64,000 nt of DNA from the NCBI GenBank assembly GCA_037042915.1, contig CM073193.1:4836001-4900000 (forward strand). Reading direction: 5' to 3'. Below the pieces are notes generated by a model that saw nothing but the letters and a program-made list of their open reading frames with translations, did no database searches and was not told where the DNA came from. Below are positions 52,536-63,995 of this stretch, in pieces; position 1 is the stretch's first letter; each line of letters begins with the position of its first letter. A program made the translations under genes and the position numbers. This stretch comes from Auricularia sp. M13. Its lineage: Eukaryota; Basidiomycota; Agaricomycetes; Auriculariales; Auriculariaceae.

Positions 52536-52540
52536 TTCAG
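52536..52540. repeat. 5 bp target-site duplication of LTR element 1, right
   Basis: TTCAG, second copy. Confidence 0.85.
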
Positions 52541-55111
52541 ATGGTCAACCATTACGAGGTACGCATGTCTCAGGCTCTCTGGAAAGGCTTGTTCTCCTCA
52601 ACGGAGACGGGTAGAGCTTCAATGCCTCCAAAGATAATCTCGCGAGACTTCAATCGACCATCGAGTCTCTGTCGGATGTGATACGCAAGAATTACGCGCA
52701 TGATGTTCACGTTGGCACCGCATTGAATGAGCAAGTGCGCAAGCTCGTGCGGTACGCTTCTCGATCGGCATGGCCGTATTACTAGCGCTGTCTCACTGCT
52801 ATCCTGTAGGCTGCTTTTGCGCACGGTGATTCGTCTGTATCTCGTCAGAGCCGCGCCCTCTCTCAAGCGCTTTATCGCTGTGGCCACGGTCTCGCAAATC
52901 ATCGCCGACGAGAAGCGTGCGTTAGACGAAGCCAAAGGCGAACTTAATGTATGCCCTTTGCGTATCTGGTTGACCTATCGCTCAACATTTCGTAGCTGGC
53001 CTTGGGCTTCTCGACCAACGCCGGCGTCTCCGAGATCTCCTCCAAGATGGCCACGGGGAGCGAGGTCGACGATCTTGCGGGCCACGTCAAGGCCCTTGCC
53101 GACCGTGTGAATATTGAAGGAGATAGGTTGGGCGTCGTTGCTGCTGAGGTGGGCGACTTGAAGAATGTCGCAGGTGCGCTGAGTCGTAGTGTTGCTTTCA
53201 AGTTGCTTTCTTCGGTCTAACTTGATTGTGGGACATCTAGTCGTCGGTGTTGCCGCACAAGTGAATGACCTCGACGCGCATATCAAGGCTGTCTCGGACT
53301 GCATCCGCGCCGATGGGCAGGTTCTTGGAGTCGTTGCTGCCAATACGGCGCACTTGAAGGAGGTTGCCGGTACGCCCTCCGAGTTGCAGGTTACAGCGTC
53401 CATAATCCTGACTGCAGGTATGTAGATACACGTGACCTCCGACAATGGCTAGGAGTCGATCCCACATTTGAAGGTCGACAACGTCAGCTTCTGAAGCGAT
53501 GCGTCGGAGAACCGCGCTGGTTCTTGAAGGGGAAGAGTTTTCTTGCTTGGAATAGCGGAGAGGCAGGCGTTTACTGGGTTTCCTCAAGCCGTATGTATGC
53601 ATTCCACCAAATGATATAAGGCTTACTCATGTATCCCGCACATCGGGATGCGGAAAGAGCGTCCTTCTGTAAGTGATTTATCTCCATTTGCCTTCATCTG
53701 CTGACCACACCGCGTCCATAGTTCGGCAATTATCGATCATTTGCAGCCGGAGGAACGAGTCTTCTTTCACTTTGACATGCGCAACCAGGCGCAGCAACCG
53801 AGGCTCCGAGACTTCCTCGCCGCACTTGTTTATCAGTTGGGGAACCGCTTGCATGCGTATCCTTCGGAACTCCTGCTCGCTCACGAGAGGGGACTAGAGA
53901 TGCAGGCGTCCGAGGAGGTCCTTCGTGACGCGGCGATAGCGATGCTCAATTCCCGACCATGGATCGTGGCCATCGATGCGCTCGACGAGTGTCCCGAAGT
54001 ACGTCAGCAGTGGGAGACCGTAGTCCCCCTTCTCGAGCAACTCCGGGGCACAAAGGCTCGCATCATCGTCACTAGTCGCAACGAAAACAATGACTTGGTC
54101 CAATTCATGAGGAAATTCGCTACGCATAGGCTGCATCTGAACAACAGCGTCCACCACCAGAAGGCGATCAACCGTTTCATCTATGCGCAACTCTACACGC
54201 CAGGAAAGTTTCCCGTATGGTCCAACCAACAGAAGAACAATGTCGCGACACTACTCAAGCAAAAGTCCGGTGGCATGCGAGTAGCATTGTTAATCAGATC
54301 TACCCTGGTCTTAACCCGCGCAGGTTCCTTTGGGTCTCCCTTCAGCTCGATCAGATGCGAAAGGCCCTCCCACACTCGGTCGATAAGATGCTTAACGAAG
54401 TCCCCGTTACAATCCACGACACGTATCGCATGATTCTCGAGGGCTTCACTGACTCGAAATTCGTGGCGAATCCCGCTGCGCACGTTCTGCAATGTGTTGC
54501 ATTATCTCCCAGAAGCATGTCTCCCCACGAGGTTTCTGAGCTTCTCCTCTCTTTCGCATTTCCACCTCTGGAAACCTCGCCTCAGACGAACCCGCCCTTC
54601 CAAAGACTCCTCCTTCCTCACGAGTCTCTACCGGATAACATGCCCGACCCTGAGGTTCTGATCCTCTCATATCTGCCGGCCTTTCTGCAGATTACGGACG
54701 ACGCTGAGCACGGCAAGGTCGTCCGTTTCAACCATCTCTCTGCTGTGGAGTACCTACAGTCGGAAGACTGTAGGAAGAAATCCGACAAATCTCTGGTTCC
54801 TCTCTATGCGTTCAATGACGGGATGGCCCACACGACGTGGCTGCGCATTTGCTTGACCATCTTTGAAAGAAAGATGTCGCTCAAGCTCACCGATGGTGCT
54901 AAATCCCAATGGGTTCGGCATATCATCGGTCGCATGGAGGACCGCCTCAATGGAGCAGAGTTCCTGACGAGGTACCTTACGCCTGCACCCCCCTCACTCA
55001 CGGAGCTCTTCGTCTTCAGAAACAAACGAGGCAGCACCCCGTTCCACCGTGCCTGCGCTTCAGGACCGCTACACCTCGTCAAATGGTTTCTTGCTCAGTA
55101 CAAGCTCAACG
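52536..55111 (+). pseudogene. NLR gene 2, middle part: head domain, NACHT, start of ankyrin repeats
   Basis: Resumes at MVNHYE and continues through helical exons (QSTIESLSDVIRKNYAHDVH, FIAVATVSQIIADEKRALDE) and two similar exons at 53060-53170 and 53245-53370. A P-loop SGCGKSVLL follows near 53650. After an intron the NACHT domain continues: VFFHFDMRNQAQQPRLRDFL, Walker B WIVAIDALDECPE, IIVTSRNENND. A winged-helix-like region reads RFLWVSLQLDQMRKALPHSV and PVTIHDTYRMILEGF. The ankyrin start is GSTPFHRACASGPLHLVKWF. It is of the NACHT-ankyrin class common in fungi. One junction near 54280-54320 leaves the two flanking exons one base out of phase, so this copy may have decayed besides being split by mobile elements. 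Confidence 0.82.
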
Positions 55112-55768
55112 CTATCCTCCTTATTCTGCACAAAAATAAAAACCTCCAAATGAGACCTTCCTCCACCCTGAGAAACTATTCCATCCTAGAATTGATGTCC
55201 ATCCCAAAATAAGCGCCCACCCTCCAAATGGGGATGTGTCCATCCAAACTGGGCGATGTCCATCCCAAATAAGCGCCCATCCTTCCAAAATGACCCCCCT
55301 CCAATTTTTGTGAGGACATCCATCCCAGCCATGCTTTCCATCCTAGATATTATATAAGCGGTCCTCATCGGCAGAGCTGAGAATCTCGGACTGAGCTCGA
55401 GCCCGAACTCCGGATGCTTCCGAGTATGCGGCTTCGAAGCCTGAAAAGCTGCATACTCGGAAGCATCCGGAGTTCGGGCTCGAGCTCAGTCCGAGATTCT
55501 CAGCTCTGCCGATGAGGACCGCTTATATAATATCTAGGATGGAAAGCATGGCTGGGATGGATGTCCTCACAAAAATTGGAGGGGGGTCATTTTGGAAGGA
55601 TGGGCGCTTATTTGGGATGGACATCGCCCAGTTTGGATGGACACATCCCCATTTGGAGGGTGGGCGCTTATTTTGGGATGGACATCAATTCTAGGATGGA
55701 ATAGTTTCTCAGGGTGGAGGAAGCTCTTATTTGGAGGTTTTTTTATTTGTGCAGAATAAGGGGGATAG
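55112..55768. mobile_element. Fold-back element 1, 657 bp near-perfect palindrome
   Basis: Two arms of about 323 bp (55112-55434 and 55446-55768) around a 10-11 bp centre. The central 240 bp of each arm are identical; only the outer 60 bp differ at several sites. The ends read CTATCCTCCTTATTCTGCAC and the inverse. The arms contain repeats of CATCCCAAAATAAGCGCCCA. No coding capacity beyond mirrored frames. It interrupts the ankyrin region of NLR gene 2 between a QYKLNA segment and the repeat that resumes at 55769. Superfamily not identified; no clear target duplication found. Confidence 0.85.
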
Positions 55769-55921
55769 AGCGCCGCCATCCATTGATCGACTTGACTGAC
55801 GTTCACGGCGGCACTCCTCTATGTGAGGCTGCATTTTCGGGGAAAGCAGATGTCTGCTCCTTCCTTTTGGTCAAGGGAAGCAACATCCGAGCCTACGGTG
55901 GTCTGCAAGACCGCACCGCGT
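55769..55921 (+). pseudogene. NLR gene 2, ankyrin-repeat fragment between two fold-back elements
   Basis: About 50 codons reading DLTDVHGGTPLCEAAFSGKA and DVCSFLLVKGSNIRAYGG, one ankyrin repeat with the TPL and LL signatures. It is stranded between fold-back elements 1 and 2. Further repeats were presumably beyond the second element. Confidence 0.75.
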
Positions 55922-56610
55922 TATCCTCCTTATTCTGCACATTTAAAAAAACCTCCAAAAAGAGGTGTCCTCCTCTGTCAGAGAACATCCTTCAAATTCT
56001 GAGAGCCTTCCATCCAAGAAATGAGTTCCATCCCAAATTGAGTGTGGTCATCCAAACTGGGAAATGCTTCCATCCAAGGCAGCGCATGTCCATCCCAAAA
56101 TAAGCGCCCACCCTCCAAGGCAGTGCGCTTCCATCCCAAAATAAGCGCCCATCCATCAAGCCAGAAAGCTTCCATCCAAGACAGAATGCTTCCATCCTAA
56201 AAATAAGCGCCCACCCTCCAAGGGAAAAGGTGTCCATCCAAGCTGAGTGCCTTCCATCCACGCTGACCTTGCTTTCTAATTTGTTCATAAGCATATTCAG
56301 ATGCAGAGATGTTACATAAGCAGGATACTCGGCCAATTGTACAACTCTATTAACCAAACCATCCCTGCTTATGTAACATCTCTGCATCTGAATATGCTTA
56401 TGAACAAATTAGAAAGCAAGGTCAGCTTGGATGGAAGGCACTCAGCTTGGATGGACACCTTTTCCCTTGGAGGGTGGGCGCTTATTTTTAGGATGGAAGC
56501 ATTCTGTCTTGGATGGAAGCTTTCTGGCTTGATGGATGGGCGCTTATTTTGGGATGGAAGCGCACTGCCTTGGAGGGTGGGCGCTTATTTTGGGATGGAC
56601 ATGCGCTGCC
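55922..56610. mobile_element. Fold-back element 2, interrupted by the Gypsy element
   Basis: The same family as element 1: it starts TATCCTCCTTATTCTGCAC, and its arms carry the same AATAAGCGCCCA repeats with TTCCATCC units. Left arm about 55922-56325, then a spacer of about 35 bp; the right arm begins at about 56361. The right arm breaks off at 56610, exactly where the Gypsy LTR starts. The part matching the left arm before position 56080 is missing and should lie beyond the right LTR outside the window. Confidence 0.8.
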
Positions 56611-57334
56611 TGTTAAGCCTGCTGTGCCTTGGGGGTTTGGTTGCAAGGATAGTCGAACGTCCGGGCGCAGAGAACACTCGAACGAACAACTAGAGCCTTC
56701 GGTGCGTTATTGAGCACACCGGCTACGTCGAGTAGCACGACCGAAGGGACCGCGAGCAGCAGAGGACTCAGACGAGTAAGTCGGGCGAGGGAAGAACCCA
56801 GAGGCGAAGTCGAGAGAGAGAGATAGAGCGTGCGAGGGGCACGACTATGTCGATTTCGTAACTGGGGAGCTAGATACAAAGTCGAGGGTCTTTTATACCT
56901 GGGGAGGTGATCCGATGTACTCGGAGTGTATCCTAGAGACGAAGGAGAGGGGGCCTCAGATCAATAGAGATCGTCGTCATCGGCCGATAGGATGAGTAAG
57001 AGCGAGTGGGTAAGGTATCGGGGGATCGGGCGAATGACGAGAGGCGAATGACTAAGACGAGTGGAGCGAACCGGATATGAACACTATCGATACAGTAGGG
57101 ACAAGGCGAGTTAGGTGGATGTATGCGAGTAAGGGGAGAAGCTAGAGAAGTGAGGGAGAGGTCTAGAGGTAGAGGACGATGAGGAGAACATATCCCGAGC
57201 ATATGAACACGAGGGGAGATAAGCCGGGTATTCGGGAGCTTGACCGAGTTGACCGAGTTGGCCGAGTGACGTAGAATGACGCCGAGTGATGCCGAGAGCA
57301 CGTGGGGTCCGCGGACCGGGGCACGGGCGTAACA
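56611..57334 (-). repeat. LTR element 2, left LTR (3' LTR)
   Basis: 724 bp with 5 bp inverted ends TGTTA/TAACA. GTATAAAAG on the minus strand near 56890-56898 is a good TATA box for the sense transcript. Confidence 0.85.
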
Positions 57335-57530
57335 GTATCCCCCCTTTACGTCCTGAGCCCACGAAGGACTGCAGCAACGCAAGGTGAATACGAAAATGAG
57401 ATAGCACGCACTCGAGTCCGAATGGGGCCAAAAGATCGGGTCGGGTCGGAACGGGTCGGACGCAGATTAAAAGTGGTTGGGTCGGGAGTTGAATCGTCGA
57501 ACCACTCTTGTCTTCTGCCCGCCGCCCACC

Positions 57531-58770
57531 ATGCCGCGATACGAATCGCTCGAGGACGTCGCCGCCGCGTACGACCGCAAGACCGTCGGCGCCGTCATGA
57601 GGTCGCTCGAGGACGACCCGACGATGGAGGCGCTGATCGCAGCGCACGAGGACGCGAAGCGGACGCTCGGCGGCCTACAGCAAGAGGCCGTCGACGAGGA
57701 GGACCTCGACGCGATCGAGGCGTTCAGCGCGCGCAGGCGCCAGGCGAAGGCCGAGCTGCGCCTGGCGGCGCAGCGACGCTTCGGGATGCTGGCCGAGCGC
57801 GTGGCCAAGATCGCGGCGGACGCGGGCGCCAAGGCGACGAAGAGCCAGGCGTCGCCGGCGAAGGCGCCGACCACGAGCACGAAGGCGCCGGCGAAGGACG
57901 CGAGGGAGACCGAGTCGCCGCCGAAGAGGCGGAAGGCCATGGAGGTATGGGTCGAGTTACCTCGACTGCGCGATTTGGCTAAGGTGCGCTTTTGTTTTAG
58001 GTCGATGTCGCGAAGACGACTCAGGCGCCGCGCAAGGTCGCGCCGAAACCCGCGCCGGTCGCGGTCGCTCGCTCGCCGTCGCTCGGGGCGGGCGAGACGC
58101 TCGAGGACGACGACGAGGTCGAGGAGCTCGCGAGCCCGGTGGCGCCGGCCGCGAAGCCCAAGCCCAAGCCCAAGCCGCGCGCGGGCGGCAAGTTCACGGA
58201 CAGGTGGCCGGAGGTGCCGTACGGGACGCGGTTCCCGAGTCAGGTGAGTTGTCGGTTGTTCGTGTTTTGCTCGCCGGGACTGACGACGAGTAGTGCGAGG
58301 CTTGCGCCAAGCGCGGCGGCCAGTGCGTTCGGCAGCACCGGTCGAATACTTGCACCGCGTGTCATCAGACCCGGGGCAAGTGTACGCACTCGGGCAAGCC
58401 GTTCGTGCCGCGCGGCGAGAAGAGGGCGGCGTCGCCGAGTGCGTCGCCCGAGCGCCCCAAGAAGGTGCGGATCGTCGAGGGGACGACGCTGGGGACGAGG
58501 GCGGCCGAGGATCGCGCGAAGACGGCCGAGCACCGCAGGGTCGTGGAGAACCACGCCCTGTGGACGAACAATTCGGTGCACAACATCGAGCGGATGTTGT
58601 ACCGGATGCTGCAGTGGCAAGCGCAGCAGTTCGGCCAGTCGATCGACGAGTCGATCGACGATCCGTTCACGAGCGAGGAGGAAGAGGAGGCCGAGGAGGA
58701 GGTCGAGGAGGAGACCGAGGAGGAGGACGAGGAAGCGGTCGAGGAAGCGACCGAGGACGCGGACGAGTAG
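57531..58770 (+). CDS. Antisense spliced gene with a Zn2Cys6-like cluster in LTR element 2
   Basis: Runs opposite to gag-pol. Three exons (57531-57944, 58001-58243, 58294-58770) with GT-AG introns, all phase 0, give 377 residues with no break. The N-terminal 110 residues are helical (MPRYESLEDVAAAYDRKTVG onwards), followed by an Ala/Lys/Pro-rich linker with PPKRRK. The third exon opens exactly at the cluster CEACAKRGGQC, eight residues, CTACHQTRGKC (CX2CX6CX8CX2CX6C). Then come a basic region, a helical segment (HRRVVENHALWTNNSVHNIE) and a strongly acidic Glu-rich tail. The family consensus for Zn2Cys6 proteins is met. Introns can persist in a retroelement only if they lie antisense to the genomic RNA, as here. 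It corresponds in place and plan to the antisense gene of LTR element 1. Confidence 0.8.
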
Positions 58771-58890
58771 GCGATAGGATAGAGTAGTAGCGGGTGCGAC
58801 CAAAGTCGCCCAAAAATGTAATAAATGACTGTTTCTTGGAATCGGGTGAAAAGCGAGTGAGCGAAGGAATAGCGAGTGAAAAGCGAGTGC

Positions 58891-61800
58891 TTAGATGTTT
58901 TCGAATTTCTTGAGGATCTGCTGGAATTCTTGATAACTGCCGGGAGCGCTGGGATTTGCAGCATAGAAGTCTTGAACTGCTTCTTGCGCATGTTCGAGAT
59001 TTTCCGAGCCCATCTCGGTGGTCTCGGGGTCGTCGGGCGTGCCGATGTGACCGATCCAGCGAATGCGAAAACGAAGGCGCGAGTGACGATGGCGATTGTC
59101 GATGCGTACGCTGAGTACTTCGAGCTCGTACTCCTGCTCGCCGTCGACGACGACGGGCGGAGGAGGTTCTTGACGTTGACCGGGGAACGCTTCTCGAGGG
59201 TGGGGTTCGAGTTGCGAGACGTGAAAGACCGGATGTACGCGAGCGAGGTAGTCGGGTAGGCTGAGGGTGAACGATTGCGAGCTAGGTTGATCGACGATCG
59301 GGAACGGGCCTAGGTAGCGATCGGCGAGTTTGCGGGTGGGCTGTGTCGTCTTGATGTGTTCCGAGAGGACGTAGGCCATGTCGCCGACCTTGAAGTCAGG
59401 CGGGGGAGTGCGTCGAGCATTCGCAGATGCAGTGTAACGTTTCTGAGCGGCAGCGATCTGCTCTTTCAGGACGTCCTGCAGTTCGTGGATGTCGACAGCG
59501 AAGTCGCGGGCGCGAGCAGAGGCGACGTCGCGCTCGGGGTAGACGGAAATGTTCGGGTGAAAACCCTTGTTGGCGAAGAAAGGCGAGACACCAGTCGAGT
59601 CGTTCGGGGTGTTGTTGTACGTGAATTCGGCGAGAGGGAGTAGCTCGGACCAGTTGTCCTGCTCGTAGTTGCAGTAGAGACGGAGGTACTGCTCGAGCGT
59701 CTGGTTCGTGCGTTCGACTTGACCGTTCGCCTCCGGGTGGTGACCCGAGGTGAAGTGCATGGTCATGTTGAGGAGCGAGCCGAGTGCGCGAAAGAAGCGG
59801 GAGACGGTCGGAGCCGCGGTCGGTAGAGACGTGCGAGGGAGCGCCATGTTTGGCGAAGACGTGGATGAGGAAGAGACGCGCGAGTTCTTCGGAGGTGATC
59901 TTGCCCTTGGTCGGGACGAAGATACCCTGCTTCGAGAGGCGATCAATAATGACGAGGATCGCGGTGTAACCGTTGGACTCAGGGAGTTGTTCGATGAAGT
60001 CCATCGAGATCGAGTCCCAGTTGCGAAGCGGAATCGGGAGCGGTTGAAGTCGACCGTACGGCTTGTGTCGTCGAGGTTTGCTGCGCCCACAGGTGACGCA
60101 GGCCTGGACGTAGGTACGAATCGAGTCGCGCAGGTCGGGCCAGTAGTACTCGCGGGCGACCATCTTGAGTGTCTTGTTCTGACCCGGATGGCCAGCGAGC
60201 GGGTGATCGTGCTTTTCGCGAAGGATACGAAGGCGACAATCGAGAGCGTTCGGTACGTAGATCCTGCCCTTGAACAGCAAGAATCCATCGTCCGAGGCCG
60301 ACCAGTTGATCGCGTCATCGGTGCCGAGTTTCGAGCGAATGTCGAGAGCGAGTTCGTCCGAGTCGTACGAGGCGCGAATGTCATCCCGAATGGACTGAGT
60401 GTCCATGATCGTGGCTGCGCGAAGGAAAGTCTCTTCAGCATACGTCGCGCGAAGGGAAGCGGCGAACTGTTCCGAAGTAAAAACGGGTCGGAAGTTCTGC
60501 GGGTTTGCGCTGGCGTAGCCACCATCCCCCTTTTGAGATAGACGTCGTGGCGGCGAGTGAGAGCATCGGGTTTGCCGCCGAGTCGACCGGGTCGAAAGCG
60601 AATGAGGAGGTTGAAGGTAGAAAGGTACTCGGACCAGCGAGCTTGCCGACGAGTGAGCATCTTCGTGGTGGAGAAATACTCGAGGTTCTTGTGGTCCGTG
60701 ACGACGTCTATTGGGGTCTCGGCCCCTTCGAGGTAGTGTCGCCATAGTTCGAACGCCTCGAATATCGCGAGTAGCTCCTTGTCGTGCGTGTCGTAGTTGA
60801 GCTCGGTGGGAGTGAGCGTGCGCGAATGGAAAGCGACGGGGTGAACAGAGCCGTCCGGGAGGACGTGCGAGAAGATCGCCGCGATCGCGTAGTCGGAAGC
60901 GTCAGTCTCGACGACGAGGAAGAGCGGGATCGAAGTGGTGAAGGACGGGAGCGCAAGTGAACGCCTTCTTGAGCTCGTTGAACGCAGCGAGGCATTGCGG
61001 AGTGAAGTTCCACGTTGCGGTCTTTCGAGTGAGACGAGTGAGCGGGACGACGATATCGGAGTAATCGTAGATGAATCGTCGATAGAAGTTCGCGAAGCCG
61101 AGGAACGACTGGATGTCGCGAACGTTGCGAGGAACGGGCCACTCGAGGAGGGTGGCAATCTTCTTCGGGTCCATGCTGATGCCCTCGGGGCTGATGATGT
61201 ACCCGAGGTACTCGATGGTGTCAGCATGGAACTCGCACTTCTCGGGCTTACAGAAGAGGTCATTCTCCCGCAGCCGTCGAAGGACCTCTCGAACGTGTTC
61301 CTCATGCTTCGAGGGATCGTCCGAGTAGATGAGGATGTCGTCGAGGTAGACGGTGACCGTGACGTCGAGGAGATCGGAGAAGATGTCGTTCATGAAGCGC
61401 TGGAAAGCGGCTGGAGCGTTCGTGAGACCGAAAGGCATGACGAGATACTCGTAGGTGCCGTAGCGCGTTCGAAAGGCAGTCTTCCACTCGTCGCCGGCCG
61501 CGATGCGAACGTTGCTGTATCCGACACGAAGATCGAGCTTGGTGAACTTCTTGGCGGTGCGAAGGCGGTCGAGCGTGGACGAGATGAGCGGAAGCGGGTA
61601 CTTGTCCTTCCGAGTGATCTTGTTGAGCCCACGATAATCGACGCATAGGCGAAGAGAACCGTCGGCCTTCTTGACGAAGAGAACCGGGGCGCCACCCGGG
61701 GACGACGAAGAGCGAATGTGTCCTTTGCTGAGGTTATCCTGAATGTACTCCCGAAGCGCGAGTTGCTCGGGCTCGGAGAGCGAGTAGATCGGACCGGATG

Positions 61801-62600
61801 GGAGAGGCTTGCCTTCTTCCATGTCGATCTTGAGATCGTACGGCCGATGTTCAGGGAGTCGGTTCGAGGCCTCCTTTGAGAAGACGTCGAGGAACTCGTG
61901 ATAACACTCGGGGATGCCTTCGCCGGTTCCCGAGGCCGGGTTGGCAGACGCAGAGCGAGCGGGCACCGATGGATCTCGAATGTAGATGGCCGAGACCATC
62001 GAGCCGCGAAGTCGACGAGAGGTGTCGAAGGCTGCGGCGCCGATGATCTTGATGTCGACGCGAGCAGCGGCCGCGCGAAGGGCGGTTTCGTCCATCGGCG
62101 GTTCGGGAGGCAGAGTACGTGGCGCGGGAGGAGGTGACGACGGAGTCGGAGGAACCGAGTCGAGCGAAAACCCAGGGACGAAACCCGAGGGATCCGAGGG
62201 CGAGACACGAGTGGGGAAAGAGATGCGGTGATGGAACCAGTCAATCCTAGGATTGTAGCGGGCCAACCAGCGGTATCCCAGCACTGCAGAGCAAGTCGGA
62301 TCTAGAGTGGTGAGGAGGAAGTTGATGATCATCGAAGTTCCGCAAGGGAAGCGGACGGGAAGCGACACGTATTTGGAGATAACACCGCGATAGGAGCCGT
62401 CGAAGAGCCGAAGGCGAAGCGGTTGATCGAGAGACTTTTGAGGGAGTCGGAGACTCTCGGCGAACTGAGTATCGAGGAACTGATCTTCGGAGCCGGAGTC
62501 GACGAGTGTGCGAAAGGATGGGACAGCGTCGGAGGAGAGGACGACGATGAGAGCGTCTTGATCGGTGAGCGCGGCAGCGTTCAACCGAGTGTAAGGCATC
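58891..62600 (-). pseudogene. Pol region of LTR element 2 (protease, RT, RNase H, integrase, chromodomain)
   Basis: Domains in sense order from right to left. Protease with a DSG site is near 62500. RT is at about 61100-61850, with LDDILIYSDD as the catalytic motif and YLGYIIS after it. RNase H is near 60600-60900 with ETDASDYAIAA. Integrase has its His/Cys zinc finger near 60080-60200 and core to about 59700, and a C-terminal GPFPIVD/FHVSQLEPH region is near 59200. A chromo-like domain follows near 59000-59130. The order PR-RT-RH-IN-chromo defines a Ty3/Gypsy chromovirus. The copy appears broken. Confidence 0.85.
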
Positions 62601-62619
62601 TTGGGCTTGACGCAGTTGG

Positions 62620-63995
62620 CCCTAGATGCCCGTGGGGAACTGCCCGTTAGTTTTTCGCTTCCGCCGGGCAGAAGCGGCGGCGCCCGAGGGAGCGGGAGCC
62701 GGCGTCGAGGAAGTCGCGGGTTGAGCCTTAGCGGCGCGACCCTTCGACTCGCGATTGTGAGCGGCCTTGCGGCACTCGGACGCGGTGTGGCCGGCATGGC
62801 CACAGTAGAGGCAGAGGTTGTTATCGAGGCGACGGCGTCGTTCGGCGTCGTTGAGCTTGCCGTTCGAGTTGAGGTTCTTCGCGACGTCGTCCTTCGACTT
62901 GGTCGTGGTCTTCGAAGACGAGCGGGCCGAGGTCGAGGACTGACCCCTCGAGTTCGAGTGGTTGTTCGAGTTGCCGTTGTTGCCGTTGTTGGAGCGCGCG
63001 TTGGACTTGGTGTTCGATCGGGAGCCCGATTGAGGCGTCGCGGTCGAGGTGGTCTTCTGCGCTTTTCGGGGTTCGTTCGCGTGCTCGAGAGCTTGCTCGT
63101 CCTTATCGATCCAGTAGTTGGCGTCGATGCTAAGAGCGAGCGCAGCGAGTGGCGTCAGAGAAGCCGGGCGTTGAGCTACTTGAGCAGCGAAGACAGATTT
63201 GATGCGGCGAGGGAGTCCGCGATAGAATTGCGAGGCGAGTGCAGCGTCGTCCCAGCCGAGCAGTTTGGCGTATTCGTCGAACTGGAGCTTGTAGCGGGCG
63301 ACCTTGCCGTTGTCGGCCATTTGCAGTCGTCGAATCTTGACTTCGGCGCGTTCGCGTTCGTTCGTGACGCCGAAGGTGATCGTGAGTTCGTTCTTGAATT
63401 CGTTCCAGTCTTCGAGGAACTCGTAACCGGGAGGCGGATTCGGGACGAGAGGAACGTAGCCGCCCCACCATTCCTTCGCCCGACCCGAGAGATAGGTCGC
63501 GGTGAAGAGAATCTTCTCGCGGGACGTCTGGTACTTCCGAGGGTTGGCGAGGAAGTAGGTTTCGCAGTCGATGAGGAATCCGCGAAGTTTGTTGGCGTTT
63601 TCGCCGTCGAATTTGTCGGGTTTGGCGGCGTCGATGCGAGAGCCGCTGTCGTGTCGACGAAGTAGACACGAGGGACGTTGTCGTGTTGATCGTGGAATTG
63701 TCGTTCGCGATCGACGTCCGAGTCGTAGCCGTCCGACGGAGGGTCGAAGGGAGGTCCCGGGGGACCAGGAGGATCGTTACCGCCACCACCGCCCCCACCG
63801 CCGCCACCTCCGGGAGGAGGGTTCCGGAGGGTGCGAGCCGTGCGAGTGGTGCGAGTGGTGCGAGTGGTGCGAGTGGTGCGACGAGGGCGAGGAGCACCTC
63901 GATGACCACCACCGCCACCGCCGCCTCCGCCGCCTCCGCCTCCACCGCCGCCACCTCCGCCGCCTCCTCCGCCACCCCGCCGCCACGCCGGGGCG
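62620..63995 (-). pseudogene. Gag region of LTR element 2
   Basis: Capsid-like helical part followed by a Ser/Asn/Thr-rich linker and the zinc knuckle CLYCGHAGHTASEC (CX2CX4HX4C) near 62790-62840. The N-terminal end is dominated by glycine-type triplet repeats (GGT/GGC runs at 63780-63990) and a short tandem repeat at 63835-63885. Reading is not continuous in one frame. Confidence 0.75.
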
